A stretch of DNA of 64,000 nt from Carallia brachiata. Lineage: Eukaryota; Streptophyta; Magnoliopsida; Malpighiales; Rhizophoraceae. The stretch spans positions 999,424 through 1,063,423 of the forward strand of contig JADCRB010000013.1 in NCBI GenBank assembly GCA_021464245.1, written 5' to 3'. The translations under genes and the position numbers were made by a program. Numbering within the stretch: position 1 is the stretch's first letter; the number at the start of each line of letters is the position of its first letter. A model generated the notes under the pieces. It ran no database searches. It had not been told where the DNA came from and saw only the letters and a list, made by a program, of their open reading frames with translations. Shown in pieces: positions 1-14,300 of this stretch.

Positions 1-3000
1 CAAGAACAAAGTTTAGATTTTTCTATAACTACACAAAAGGGGAAAAAACAAAATCAAAGTTTCAGCCATACAAGTGAAATAATGTTTTCAAATACCCAAA
101 AAAAAAAAAAAAAATTCTAGCTTGAATCCAAGTTGGGGTGGATGATGTGATGATCAGGTGACAATCGGACATAAAGTTACAACCTCAAAAGGATCACAAC
201 CTTAACACTAGAAGGCTTATATATAATATAACAACCTTCACAAGACATAAGCTCTGATCATGGTAAGTTTAATTTAGCCTATAATGTCACCTAGTTCCTG
301 ACATTGCATAAGCCAGAGGGATCAGATCATTCTTAATTTCCCACCATCCAATACAAAACCACATCAGAAAAGCAGACACTACATACAAGAAGACTCAGAG
401 TCCCAGAGACAGAGTAGTGTTGGAACAAACCTGCAGCTACAGGATGAGAGACAACGGATCACATCATCTTCTCCCTCTCTCTCTCTCTCTATGTTTCTAC
501 AATGTAAATATTAATTATAGCAAAGAATTAAGGTTGTTTGTCAATATTTTAAGAATAGCCCATATCATGTAAGGCAAGACAATTTTAGAGAGAGAAAGAG
601 AAGAGGAGGAGGAGGCCGCCTCCAAGGGGATGGTGTGAGAGCAGTAACTGCAGACCCGCGCTTTGCCGTTTAGTATTTATCAGAATCACGGGGTATTCAT
701 CTACCACGGGCTGCACATAGATGCATTCAGGTTTTGTTACGGGATCATACGTTATATTCTTTTTTTAAAAAGAATTAAAATTTAAAAGTAATTATTATTA
801 TTTTAAATATATTTAATATTACTCATAAATTTTAATTTAAAAAAATTTCAAAAAAAAAGTTTTTTATATACTTTTATTGCATACATTATTACAGTTGGAA
901 TTTAGGTGCAATCGAAGCCTCACACCTGCCCTCCCAAAGTCCTTGCTTTCACGGATCCGTGAATTGACTTGTGTTAAAAAAGAAAAAAAAAATTAGGAAG
1001 ATACTAAATTTAAACACAAAATATAGACACCATTTCATCATAATTATCAATTGTATATATAAAATGACGATTTAACTGTAATTAAGAATCATGATAGACT
1101 AACATTTATTTTGTATCTGAATTTCGTGTCCTACTAACAATGTGCTTTCTTTTTTTCCACCCCACAAAACAACATTAGATATTCTAGCAATTATATCAGT
1201 TTTCCATTGGTTCTGAGCTAACTAAAAGGGATAGTCTTGCCTCCTCTATAAATTGCTCTTACTTTTCTGGACTTGAAATCTAACCTGAGAAAAATGAATT
1301 TTTGACGAATGAAATTTCTTCTCAAACCCACTGCTCCAAAAGTTGGTCTAACTCACAAATAAGTGTGCTTCACCTCTTGTCTATCAAAGATTTGAATCTT
1401 ACAATCCGGCCACATATTAAGGTGGTAAATTTCCTCATTTCCTGTGATTTTCTTAGTTCCCATAAACACAATAACTTTGTGCCTTGCGCAAATGTTAGCA
1501 TGTGAAGAGAAGGGGTTTGGGGGGGGGGGGGGGGGGGATCTTACTAAACGACAACATTTTAATTGACTTATGCAAAGGTCTGCCCGTGAAATTCTTCATA
1601 GACCTGCGCAGCTATTATTAGTTCACCAGATAGTTGAGAGAAGGATGATTAGCAGCTGACCTCAGAACTTTTATTGGTCATTGTTGACAGCCCAATGTTG
1701 TTAGTTGTCTTTTTAGCATTTAGCTGTAGTATTGAGCGTGCTATTTTTAACAGTTTTAGCTTTTCTAATATATACTCAACTAGCATAATTAGTTTTTTTT
1801 TTTTTTTTGTTCTTTGGATATAGATTAATTAGTTATCTTAGTTAAGCTAGATTCTCACCCCATTTTTCATCAAGTGGAACTGAAATCTTCACTAATTAGC
1901 TTTTCCTATAGTTCTTAATCATTTGGAAACTCTTTTCCCCTATGTTAAAAAAAAAAAAAAAACAGAAGAAAACTATTTGGAAACCAAAAGTATTGGATCA
2001 TCGTACGATTCATGTTTGCTTGAATCAGTCGGATAAATTTCATTTTTGTCTCCCATATTGTCTTGGCATGCCAGACTAGGTGTACTTCACTACTACTGCA
2101 GTAATCAACAACTTTAAGGTTAGTTTCTTTGTCCATTCCTTATCAATTTCACTCATTTTTTTAGGACTTGAACAGGGAACCTATTCCCTTGAGACATTTG
2201 CGTTGTGTAGTTAGCTAATGGTGCAATGAATTTTTCCAGTCAATATGGATTTAGGAAAAAGAAATTCTCTACTTCACTTCTTCTCCCCTCCCTTTCCTCC
2301 TTTTTGCTAACTCTAACAATTTAATGCCAAGATTGCCACCTCTTTATCTAAAAAAAAAGGAAATTTCAGATAAGAAATTTCAAAAAACTCTAAAATAATA
2401 TAACGTTAAATAATTAAATTAAAAAAATAAAAAATAAATAAACTGTTATATATCATTAAATGAGAATGTATTACTACTTTAGTATTACTTACGCAAATTT
2501 ACATAATAGTGCTCTATGTGGAATAGTTCCTTTTGGTTACCCACCAAAAAGAAAAGACTTATTATTGTAACCACGGCGTACATCATCAAAAAGAAAAGAC
2601 TAATATGAACTGGAGATTATATAAGCACCAATTTTATAACGACTTTATAAGAAATATACCATATCTAGGTGCTACTGTCCAGAACTAACAAGGATAGATC
2701 AATGGTTACAGAAGTGGTACTCACATGAGCTTAATATTTTTTCTTCCCTTTAACCTTTTCGCAAATCGAAGAAGTGGGAAGAAAATTAAACCTTGTCAAA
2801 TATCATAATGGTGTTTTTGTTTACCATCAATTATTGGTTCGCAGAATGCAGATTCTTCACATCCATCAATGTTTCATATGTTTACTGATGAATTGTGAAA
2901 TCCTCGTCGAGTTATAGCTGATATATATGCACATCAAGAGTCTTGGATCCACCTGCAGGTATGGTTGTGGCTTAAAAGTGAATAAAAAAGATTAGCCGCG

Positions 3001-3178
3001 TTAGATAGGCTAATATTCTTCGCATATATAATAGAAAGAGGACTTACACGTCAATGTAGCTTCGGGAGACATAAACAAGAACAATAATTTTTTAACAAAT
3101 TTGATTGGTTAATTTAAAAAAAAAAAAGAAAGAAAATTTGATTTGTTACTTTATACTTGTGCTTCCCTCTAGCTACAT
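1..3178. other. AT-rich intergenic DNA, no gene seen
   Basis: No conserved coding exon is visible on either strand. Short open frames here are AT-rich chance frames. The stretch contains a CT-rich run near 470-490, a purine-rich block near 588-615, a run of 19 G at 1519-1537 and several long A or T runs. A transcribed leader or tail of a gene to the left of the window could lie in the less AT-rich 390-720 part, but nothing in it translates into a protein I recognise. Confidence 0.5.
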
Positions 3179-3669
3179 TAATGCTTAAAAAACTGGATTG
3201 AACCGGCCGGTCTGACCGGTTCAACTGGTGACTGGCCGGTGGTCCGATCCAGTTTAGATAAATGTTGGACATTTACTCGAATCGGTGAAAATTGGTTAAG
3301 AATCAGTAAAAATTAGTAAAAACTGGTCAAAAATCGGATCAGTTGGACCGATTCAATAAAATTAAAAAATTTATAAATTATAATTTGATCCCAAATATTA
3401 TTTAAATTATAATTTAAACACTAAATTTAATTAAAAAGTTCAATTAAAAAGTTCAATTTAGTCTTAATTCTGATTAAAACTTTCAATTTAGTACTTAAAA
3501 TTAAAAAAATTAATATTTAATTACTATATATAATTATTTTTTTAATTACTTATACATATATATATATTATTAAATATCAGTTCAAATATCGGTTAGACTG
3601 ATTCAAACAGTTGAACCTTAACTCATTAATGTTTTCGATTCAATAACCGTTCTAATTCTGACAACTTTA
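3179..3669 (-). mobile_element. hAT-type MITE, copy 1 (8-bp TSD)
   Basis: A 491-bp non-coding element lies between two copies of the octamer AGCTACAT (3171-3178 and 3670-3677). Its ends are imperfect inverted repeats rich in the word ACCGG. They match, in reverse orientation, the ends of the element at 53737-54230. The 8-bp duplication and TIR-only structure point to a non-autonomous hAT element. No transposase remains inside it. Confidence 0.8.
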
Positions 3670-3677
3670 AGCTACAT

Positions 3678-4169
3678 AACGTTAAGTCAAATAGTTACTC
3701 CCTGAAACAAGTGGAAAGAGGACCCCTGCGTAAATATGAGATAATGAGATACAAAGTAAAACAATTATTTTTCAGCAATTCTCATTCATTAATTTTGAAG
3801 CAATCGGCAATACATTGAAAAGAGAAGAGTCTTGGTTAACTGGTTTTCTAACTCATTTTTCATGAGAGTGACTATAAAGTTGGGGTATAAGTAAAAAAAA
3901 ATAGACCTATACTTTTTGTTGTTTTTTTATTCAGTCAAAACATCGAAAATATTTTATTTAAATTTTAAATATTATATTTATATTAATTCAGTTCTAAGAT
4001 AGGAAATGAGATTTAATATTTAAAATAATAATTAACTACATGAAAAAATTTTAAAAATTAAGTAAAATTATAAGAAAATTAAAAAAATAATTTAAAATCT
4101 CAAAATATTAATAAAATATGTATTTTACAAAAAAAACCTAAAAAAAAAAAAAAAATACATTAGATTCTG
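3678..4169. other. AT-rich intergenic DNA
   Basis: Low-complexity AT-rich sequence ending in A runs near 4120-4155. No coding or structural feature was recognised. Confidence 0.4.
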
Positions 4170-4625
4170 ATCTTCCCCGCTCCTTGTCGTTCCACAGCTG
4201 TCGTCGCTGCACGAACCTCCTTTGCTAGGTGCCGGTCGCCGGCATCGAGTGAGAATCACCTTTCCGGAACCTCGGCGAGCCAATCACTGGCCTACGGTGC
4301 CCACACACCAAAATCTAATTAGAAAAGGCCAGAAATCAAGCCGGACATTTGTTGCCTGTTCTCGTGCCGCCTCTCCATTGCACCTCCGTTCACCGTCGTC
4401 GATCAAAACTAGTCTAGAAAGACTCACCAGCCTCCGACCTACCTGTTTTGCCACTGAAGTCCCAGACCCTTGCTCCGGATCGTCATCCAGTGACTCTCCG
4501 TTCGCACAGATTGTGACATTGAATTGAATTTCGTTGTCCCAAGTACTCGGATTGTTGCAATCCGTTAAAGATGAATGCCACCGCCAAGCCTCCACAGTTG
4601 AAAATGAAATCCTTCATACATATCC
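4170..4625. other. GC-rich island of unknown nature
   Basis: This block is clearly richer in G+C than the DNA on both sides. It is open for about 100 codons on each strand (4222-4527 plus, 4284-4595 minus). Neither translation resembles a protein I know. The boundaries are abrupt: an A run on the left, and an ATT microsatellite at about 4637-4660 on the right. It may be a captured gene leader, an untranslated region of a retrotransposon, or an orphan exon. No splice structure or start context settles this. Confidence 0.3.
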
Positions 4626-7600
4626 ACAAATTGCTTATTATTATTATTATTATTATTATTGCTCTTGGTTTGAGTTTGACATCAGTCCAGGATTCAAGTC
4701 TAGAATGTGTGAGAGAGATGATTTCTATTTTAGGAAGAAAACTAAGAATTTTTCTTTTGGGATTTGTTCTAGGTTTTGGGATTTTTTTTTTTTAGGTTTT
4801 TTCATTTTCTTTTCTAAAATATGAGGGTGAGATTTTGGGATTTTTTTTTAAAATACACATATTAGCATTATTTTGAAGTATTATGACATTTTAAATTATT
4901 TTTCTTATGTTTAATATTTTTTTCTTAATTTTTTTAAAATTTTTTAATATAATCAAATGTTATTTTTATAGTTAAAACTCATTTTGCGACTCAATTGATA
5001 TGGATATATTAACGTTCAGAATTTAATTTAAAACTAAATTTAAAAAACAACAAATATATATGACTATTTTTTTAGCATATCCCCTAAAGTTGGTGGCAGG
5101 CGGCTTTCACCAAATTTATGTCACTGTGCCCTGCATTATTACGAGGGGCCTAGCATAGATGTGTTTGCTTATTCAGAAAAACACCAGCTTGAGTGGTGGG
5201 GTTTATGCTGTGTTTGGTAACAGCATGAAAAAATGGGTGGGAATGAAAATTACATTTTTTAATGTACTTTTTGGTGTTTGGCATTTGTTGGAACACCAAG
5301 AGAAAAGCAACATTATAATGCCATACATGTGAGAATAAAATTACAAAAAAAAAAACCCAAAATATAAATCAAAATTATTAAAACAGCCCCAACTCTATAT
5401 CTTTTATTAATTTTTTTTTTGTCTTTTGCCATAATTTCAACCCACCACAAATAATTTAGATAGAATATTTTCAATCATATATATTTTTTTCTCATCATTT
5501 TCTCATACAATCTAAATAAAAAATTTTATTTTTAATCATTTTCTCATAACTTTCTTTTCTAATAATTTCCTCTCTCACAACTTCCTTTCTCATCAAAATC
5601 TTATAATCCAAACAAATCATAAATTTGTGACTCACCGTCTAACTGAAAAATATTATAATTATTTAGTCAATTCGCTATAACTATAGAACAAAGTCTAAAT
5701 ATTTTTTAGAAAGACTATGAGATACTACTTTTATTTTTTTATTTTTATATCTAAAAAAAATACAATGGCCTTACCTTATTTTTCTCTGTGCTATACCTAT
5801 AACAAATTAACCAATTAGAAGTAGATTTGCTTGAACTTATTAAATTTGGACTTAGGCCAAGGCTGAAATTACACAAATTCATCAACCTTAGCCATAGCAA
5901 TGCACGGAACCTCGCTTCATCTACGTTGTACGTATTTCTATTGATTTTAGTCGTTACAAGAACTTGCATTGTTACAATTTCTTCTATTATTCCACGGTTA
6001 AATGCAGCTAGTCTATTTATAAGTTATCTCTTTTGTGTTTTACTTTCTTTTAAATTCAATTTATACTATAAGAGATTTATTTTTTTTTTTTGATAATTAA
6101 GAACTTTTGTTATAATTTTATTAATTTAAATCTTCTTTTTTAATTCTAAAAAATTTTACAAAATTCAAATATTCTGAAATTTATGTTTTTGAGTCATCGT
6201 GATTATTTTTTCTTCTTTATAATTTTTTAGAATTTAGTTTTGAAATTTTGTTAGAGTTATAAATTCTAAAAAGTTTCCAAAAAAAGGAAAAATAATTATG
6301 ATGGCTCAAAATTTTTAAATGCTTACTATATTTCAATTTTATAAATTTTTATCGTTTAAAAAGGAATTTCAAAATTAATAAAATTCAATGAAAGTTTTAA
6401 TTGTTAAAATTAGAAACAACATGGGTCTTAGTGAAACTAATATTACAGTAAATAAAATGTAAAAGAGGTAAAATGGCGGAGACTAAGTGTATTCAATTTA
6501 TTTTAATTAAAAATCAATGGATTACCTATCATTGAACTTTAGTTAAATAGTATTAGGATTTTACTAATAACAATTACTTTTAATTTTTTTATAGTCGCTT
6601 ATACGTGACATGTTGATTGATTATTAAAAATATAAAAATTAAATTTATTATAAACTTACTATTAAAAAGTATTAATATGTTGATTTTTAATTAATAATTA
6701 TAAAAAAAAGATAAAAAGTGATTGTCCATATCAAATTTTATAGTACTAAGGTCGCTTTTAGGGCTGTGTATCTTGAGTTGAGTGCCAATCATATCTAATT
6801 GACGAAAAAAATTTCAGTGGATCACGATGCTCATTCACATGAACACAGATTGTTGCCATTACTTTTGTTTTTGTGGATTGAATTCCGTTGACGTTAGAAT
6901 TCAATGATCTCAATTATGAGCATAGATATCATTAATGGTGTTACCATAACATATATTTTATTTGATTATGGAACATTAATATTTTTTTTTTCTTAGATTG
7001 ACTTTGTTGAAACTCAAAATTTTAATCGAGTAGGTGACCATATTACAAAACCAAAACTCATCAATTGACTAACATTTCATCAATTCTTAAAATAGAAAGA
7101 CTCGCCAAAGTCTTTGAAACAAATACAACATAACTATATTCCAACATTTGCAGTGATTGTAAAAATTTTCTAGATCGTGAAAAACGTATGAGCAGGGTAA
7201 ATCAAAAGCAATACTATTTGTCTAAACTTAAGGAAGAATGAGGCATGATATGTGGCAACCACCTAAAATTGAGAAGTCTCAACTAAATGCAATCATGGTA
7301 CCTAAACATTACTTTACACCTTATTCTCAAAAAAGAAAAAATCATTGCTTTACACCTTATAAAAGGTTTTGGGATAACAAATCAAATCAAGTTAAGTAAG
7401 GTAAATTTGATGTTTAGGAAGATACATTTTAGTAGTAAGAGTTCAGACTTTTATATTAAAAATTTTAAATTCAAATCTAAAAAATAAACGGGTTAAATTT
7501 ATAGAAAAAAAAATATCTTCATTATATAATTTATTATCTAATAGATTTTTTATTAAAAAAATATATATACCAAAGAAGAGATAAATCTGAGGATGAGGTG

Positions 7601-7881
7601 CCAATAAAGAAGGAACCAAAGGAAAAGAGTAATCTAAGTCTGATAGTCATCCTAATCATAATATTTCCTGTTAGTAAGTACAATACATCATTGATCGTCT
7701 ATGTGGATTTCTAAACAAAATTAAAACTAAGACCATTATCTATAACTTTTGACGCAAGTATAAAAGTTAATCATCCAACTAGTTAATGAAACACATAAAC
7801 AATAATTATGGATCCATAGAGCTTGGAAAGTGTTGTACTCAACCTTTTCTTTGAATTGAAAGAAAGATAAGCAGCAGGATG

Positions 7882-7921
<40 letters not shown>

Positions 7922-10430
7922 CTTGCAGCTCTATTGACTCTCTGTATTCTTTATTGTACCCCGGCAAAGCTTCAATCTGGACATAAATGTAATAAACTCT
8001 TTAGCTATATTGTAATAAAAAGCCATTTTATTATTTTCTCTTAGGGCCTTAAATTGTTCTCATCAAAGCTATTAGATTATTTTAGGGGCATAATCATCTT
8101 TTTATAAGTATCAATTTTCATTCTCTATATTTTCTCATCACATTAAGAAAAAAATTACTTTTTATTTGTTGAAATTAATTCAGATTAAATTAGAATTCAA
8201 TATTCAAATAGAATTCAAGCTAATCAAGTCTTGTTTGATATGGCTTCAATCTTAAATTAAGAATACATGTGATCTATTGTATAAGGGCGTGATGTTTTAG
8301 CTTATTCTGTGACTAGTTGATAGATATAATAAGAGTGTGAGCTTCTTAATTAATATTGTGTATGGTGTTTTGAGATCACAATTGAGTTTAACATAATTAG
8401 TTAATATCCTTATGTGTGCTCTAACACTCACATTTATCTCTCACCTATCCAAACAACTAACAACAAAATCTATTTTTTTCTTTATTCTTTATTACAACTT
8501 TATTTCACAACTCATTTTAAATTCAAACACAATCTAGTCCAAACTATAAAGTCTCTGCTTGCTTCAATTAAAGGCTTGCTTGCCCAGAGCATTATACCCG
8601 TTCAACTTTCAATTTTTGATTGTGTCCCTTAAATAGAGGTGTCAATTTTTAACCCTCAAGACGAATTAACTTGAATCTACTCAAAAAATACAATCCAAAC
8701 TTAATCCACAAAGCACTAACTCAAAAATGATCTAAATCTGAATGACCAAAAAAATTTAGAGTCGGCTTAGGTTGGGTCACATGTAACCTGTTAGGGCACC
8801 TGCTTTTTTTTTTTTTTTGAGAAACAAAAAAAAAAGGTAAAATAAAAGTTTATACCATTTTAACGATAGATTTTATGTATAAAAAACGTGATTTTTACTA
8901 TTTTCACTATAACTTTAACCATAAATTATTTTTAAAATATTTTCAGATTTTATGAATTTCAAATTTTTTTTATTTTTTAGATTTTTTTAAAAAAATTTGT
9001 GAAGTCTTTTTTTCTTTTGTTTTTAAAGATTTTTAACAATTTTTTTTTGAAATTTTTAAATTTTTTAAAAATGTCATGTTATAAAAGATGATAATGCGAA
9101 TCTAAATCCAACCTAAAGTAGTAGTCTGGTAGTTTAGTAGCAAGTAAGTGAATTTGTCCTGTACTGACCTAAATTGAATCTACTGTCGTTATTTTTTTCA
9201 CAAAGTGAGTTGATTTGTATAGCGTGATATTTAATTTAAAACTCGTTAACACCGAGACCGCCTATTCGATACCAACAGTGTTTGAGCGGCGAATTCTTCC
9301 TATACAGAAGATTGAATGAAGACATAATAGATAACTCCCAACTTCTGTTCATACATGCAATGACTCACATATCGAATATATATATTTTTTATTTTAAACA
9401 TAAATTTAAAATAATTTAAAAACAAATTGACCTCAAAATAACTCAAACTAAACTTATCAGATCCAACCGACCCAACGATCCGTTTGAATACCTCAACGCC
9501 CAACACCTGAAGTTGAACTCGTGCGAACTGAGCACAGCTCACCTAAACTGCAATTCCAGTTTTGGACCCCGTGTACGTGTAGAAGATTTGAGGCCGTTGG
9601 ATCGGCAAAGATTCAACAAAGTCAACGGTCCAAAGAAGCAGTAGTAGCAGAATGAGAATAACGGCAGACCCCCGGACCCTAATCCTCTCCACATCAGCAC
9701 CGCGAATCTCAGCGTGGGACCCACAGAAAAAGAGAAAAGCCACTCCAGATCCAAACAAAAATTTTCAAATCCGTAAAAAAAAAAAAAAAAATCAAATCCA
9801 TTTACCAATTTATTTGTTTATTTATTTTTTATTTAGTGTTTCTATCACTTTGCTCTTTTGTTTTAGCAGAAAAAAAATATTTTGTGGATATAGTGATTAT
9901 CAAAATCTCGAGGATTGAAGCCAGCTTTTTGATTGTTGTTGTTCACAATTCAATCTCTTTTATACGAGATGATACATTATTAAAGTATTAAATTGATGTG
10001 AATTTATTTCAATTTAATTACAGTTTTAATAAATTTAAAATTTAATATGACTCTTAATCTTTAACTATTTAGCGACCAGTTTCAATTGCTAAGAAAAATG
10101 TAGATATAAGGACTTAACCTCAAGTTAATAATAAATAAACACGTTAAAACACTAATTACAGTAATCTTGACTTTTTTTTTAATTTTAACTAAAAAATTTT
10201 ACTAAATATTTTCTTAAGAAATCCTAAAAAATGCAAAGATATAAACTATATAATAATTTAATTTTAAGAAAAAATAATTTAATTTTAAAAAAAATTATTA
10301 AATATAATTAAATAAATTATAATTTTAAAAAATAAATTATTAAATATAATTAGATAAATTAGTTATAAGGTTAACAATGAGCTAAGTGCCAATAAATAAA
10401 TTTGCAACATAAAAACAAACAAAAATCTTC
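4626..10430. other. AT-rich intergenic DNA with microsatellites
   Basis: No gene is supported. The ATT microsatellite at 4637-4660 and an AG dinucleotide run of about 31 bp at 7886-7916 stand out. A less AT-rich patch at 9540-9740 contains the pair GGCCGTTGGATC and CAACGGTCC. It may be a promoter-like or transposon-end sequence, but no transcript is evident. A block from about 8634 to 9500 starts with GAGGTGTCAA and ends with a rough inverted counterpart, suggesting a decayed TIR element without a readable target duplication. Confidence 0.4.
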
Positions 10431-11287
10431 TGAAGAAAAGGGAAGGAGGGAGTCCCGTGAGCGAGAGCTTGCTAGTGTGACCAGGTCAATCAACGTCACG
10501 CCCCCGACTCAGCTGAGCAATGTCGCAGTCTAATTATCTGGAGGTGACCGTCACTCTAAATTTTCTCTCTCCCCCTCTCTCTCTCTCTCTCTACCCTTCG
10601 CTCGAGACTCTGTTTGGTTCCCTAGAAAATGCAGCAAACTGTAACCCGCATTTTCTCTGCGGCTGAACGTGTAACCTACCACTTAGGGTTTCCCTTCCTT
10701 TGCAATCTCTTGTTTTTTTTCGTAATTTTTTAGCCCAGCGGCAGCTCAAATTTGCTTCATCAAAAAAAAATTCCATTTTTCTTTTTGTTTTTTTTTAATT
10801 TTAATTAATATTATTATTTTTTCCTGTTCTGTGATGTTGTGATGTTTTTTTACAATGTAGTTTCCTAGTAGACAGCAAAACAGCTGGGCCTACGATATTT
10901 TGTTGAAATTTTCCTCAATTGTTGTTTTCTCTGTGTGTTTTTTTCTCGTTTCTTTTGTTTTCCTTTTTCTGGTTTTGAGGTGTTTGTGTTCTTACGGATT
11001 TAGTATTATGTTTGTTTTAGTTATTGCATGAAACTTCAGTTTGTTTGTCTGAATCTGTGTCTTTGAGGGTCGTTCAGTGTGTCAAAGCGGTTGCATGCGT
11101 GTTTGAACTCAGTAACCTGTTCTTGTTCTTGTCTACTTTGTGTCATGTTCTTGACTGATTGAAACAGAGTTATGTTAGAATCCGGGACCAATTGAGTGGC
11201 TTGTGTGGGTTCGTTCATGGGTGAACTGTTTATCTGATTTCTGTGCTTTGAAACGTTATGTAAATAAGATGTTTCCTCTTGTTGCAG
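10431..11287 (+). promoter_or_regulatory. DMS3 upstream region, 5'UTR and leader intron
   Basis: The sequence becomes GC-richer from about 10440, has an ACGT-core element in CAACGTCACG near 10493, and then a CT-rich stretch at 10562-10592 typical of plant 5' leaders. A splice acceptor TTGCAG ends at 11287. A first coding exon could start at the ATG at 10520 (8 codons up to a weak GTGACC donor at 10544), which would join in frame. The simpler reading is that this whole part is leader plus an intron and translation starts at 11315. No clear TATA box was found. Confidence 0.45.
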
Positions 11288-11314
11288 GCCTCGGACTTGA
11301 ATTCATCAACGGTG

Positions 11315-14300
11315 ATGCAAGTTGATCAGAAAGAAATGAGTATTGTTCCACGGGATGATACGAAAAATGGACTGCTTCCGGAAATTCAATCCATGATCGA
11401 TAGTACTAAGGTTCTGAAATAACATTTTATATATCTCATTGAAGCAATGGACATAAAATAGATGCAGATATTCTGTGTCTTTTGAGCTTAGATGTACATG
11501 TTCCCCTCTTATGCCTAGACTGTAACTTGAAAGAAATGGGCCTAGGCGCTCTCATTTTGGAATCACATTAACTCTGCAGAACTTTGAAGATGATCTACAG
11601 AAGCTGGGGCTGAAGATTAAGCAGCATGAGGGCAATATAAGGATGCTGAATTATAACAAAAATGAGCTTGAAGACTCCATTCTTGATCTGCAAGGTGTTT
11701 TTATTAGCATTTTTTTATATGTATCATGCAAGTTTTTTTCCCCTTAAAATTTTAAATGAAAACCTTAAATATATCAAATTAGCTGGTTTTCACGCTATTA
11801 ACTTGTCAAATCTCATCCCAGGCTGTAATTATTTATCAGGTTATAGGATATCCATTTTCCTGAATCGTGATGCAAGCTGCACCTGAGCTATTGGATTGAG
11901 CAGGATAACAACCTGTTTGATACTGTTATCATGGACAAGGATATGTTAGTTGGCATCAATGCTAACTTGTGTTTTTGTAGGATCTGTTTTTCTCATTCTT
12001 TCTTCTCGTGCTTGGATTCTATTTTCATCTGTTTTGCTAGAATGGGTGTTTGTCATGAAATCTCTGGAAGCCATAAATTCCATGATTTGGATGGGAATTG
12101 AATGGTCTCCACTTTAGTTCTGGTTGTTCAGCTAAAGGAAAGGGGTCGTAATTTCATCATAATTTATTTTATATATATTAAATTTTGCTGCTAACAATTG
12201 ATGATATTCCTCTCAGCTGCTCTTGGCAAGTATCTTTCTTCAACCCTGCATGTTCAGAACAATGATGATTCCCACAATCAGAGTGATGAGGAAACACACC
12301 GAAAAATTCTTCAGTATGAAAGATCTGCTGCAGGCATAATTTGCCAGCTGAAAATGGATGGTATGACTGATGCTTCTGATCATGTATTGACCAAGGATGT
12401 ACTTGGCATTGTTGCTACACTTGGCAAAGTGGATGATGACAATCTTAGCAGGTAATCTTGCAATCTGCCGTTCATGATACTCTAACTATGGATCATGCAC
12501 TGCCTATAACATTGGAAAAGTGTTTTTTGGTTTTTTTTTTTTTTTGACTGAAAATGGCAAAGTGCTGACTATTTTAGAATGATAAACAATTTGCTGGCAT
12601 CGCTGTTTATCTGGTGCCGACTTCAGATTCAGAAATTTGTTGCTGTCATGCTTTTGATGTGCATCCTTTTCATGTTGAAGGGTACTTTTAATTCATGCAA
12701 TTATGACAAAACATTCACTGTTTACGCATGATTTAGTGTGCTTTACATGTTGTCATTTGTTTCATGCGAATGCTTCTTGTTCTTTTATTTTAATTGCTAT
12801 TGTTCTCACAATTATCATTAACTTGTATGCAGACTTCTTTCAGAATACCTAGGACTAGAGACGATGCTGGCAATTGTCTGCAAGACATATGAATGTGTCA
12901 AAGTGCTTGAAACATATGATAAGGGAGGCCACATCATCGAAGGCTCTGGCCTTCACGGTCTTGGTACATCCATGGGAAAGACTTTGGATGGTCGATTTCA
13001 TGTCATCTGTCTTGATAATTTGAGGCATGAAACCAATATGCTATCTTTTGCAATCTGGAGTTGTGCTTCATGTGAATAGCAACAAAGTTATTTTCCTTTT
13101 GCAGACCTTTTCGTGGTGAATATGTTGCTGATGACCCACAAAGGAGGCTTGATCTTCTAAAGCCAAAATTACCTAATGGGAAGTGTCCACCTGGGTTTGT
13201 TGGCTTTGCTGTGAATATGATCAATGTGGAAAGCAAGAACTTAATTTATCTCACTGATAGCGGATATGGCTTGAGAGAGACTTTATTTTATAACCTCTTC
13301 TTTCGTCTGCAAGTTTATAAGACGAGGCAAGACATGTTACTTGCTCTTCCTTGTATAAGTGATGGAGCCATTTCACTTGATGGAGGGATGATAAAGGCTA
13401 CTGGTATCTTTTCTCTAGGCGATGGGTAATTGTTATTGGCACCTCAAGGGAAATGACACTTTTATTCCTTAATGCATCTTGTGACAATTCCATTCTTTTC
13501 CTCTCTCTCATGGTGGTGTGCTAAAACTTGTTTGCAGTAATGATGTAACTGAACTGCCTTCTAAAATGTGGATCTTCTTTGAACCATTCCCAAGTATTAT
13601 ATTGTTGCAAAATGAATTATGCTATCTTAACCCTACTTTTTTTTTTTCCTGGTTTTATCAGTTGTCTTGCATGGCTCAATATAATTATTTTGGAAAGTAG
13701 CATGATGTGCATGTAATGTGTGAAATACCACAATTAGTGATGACTAGTATTCAGGTTTGACTCCCTTTTTGATAGCAGAATCTGGAAATTAGTGGAAAAA
13801 GATTGTTTGTTGGTGTTCTGCAGTTTAGGACTAGGAGTCCTTTTTGGTATAAGCTAGGCTTCAGTTGTTTTCCATGAGATAACATCTATGTTTGTTTTGG
13901 TTTCACTGACCATAATACGGTAGCAATTTCAATACGGCAACTTCTTAACAGGGTTTCTTGTTTGTAATCATTAAATCAAGATCGTCATTTTGTGGTTAAA
14001 GATGAAATTTCAGTTTGTAGCTTACATATTGTGTTCTTGTGCTCTCGTGCTTACAAGTGAACTGCATTTGTCATTATATTCTGCATTCATGAGTTTAAGA
14101 TTCTTTTGTTGCATTTACATATCTTTTGTTATGGAACTGTACACCCTTAGGAATGATGCGGATATAAGGTTCCCTAAACCTTCAACGGGTTTGATACCTG
14201 GAAACTATGGTGAAACTGAGAAGAAGCTAAATGAGATGAACTTGGAAAAAGAAAAATTGCTGGAGGATATGAAAAGAGAAGAATCAATATTGAATGCTGC

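Noticed and set aside
1921..1984. ATTTGGAAAC direct repeat around an A run, as a retroposon
   Set aside because: The A run is in the middle of the 44-bp interval, not at its end, so it does not fit a poly(A)-tailed insertion.
11662..11886. Open frame overlapping DMS3 exon 3 and the following intron
   Set aside because: It is in another frame than DMS3, and the splice sites at 11694 and 12217 explain the sequence.
13990..14150. Extending DMS3 exon 7 upstream to the ATG at 13990
   Set aside because: That part is hydrophobic intron translation. The acceptor CCCTTAG at 14150 joins the conserved coding sequence in phase.
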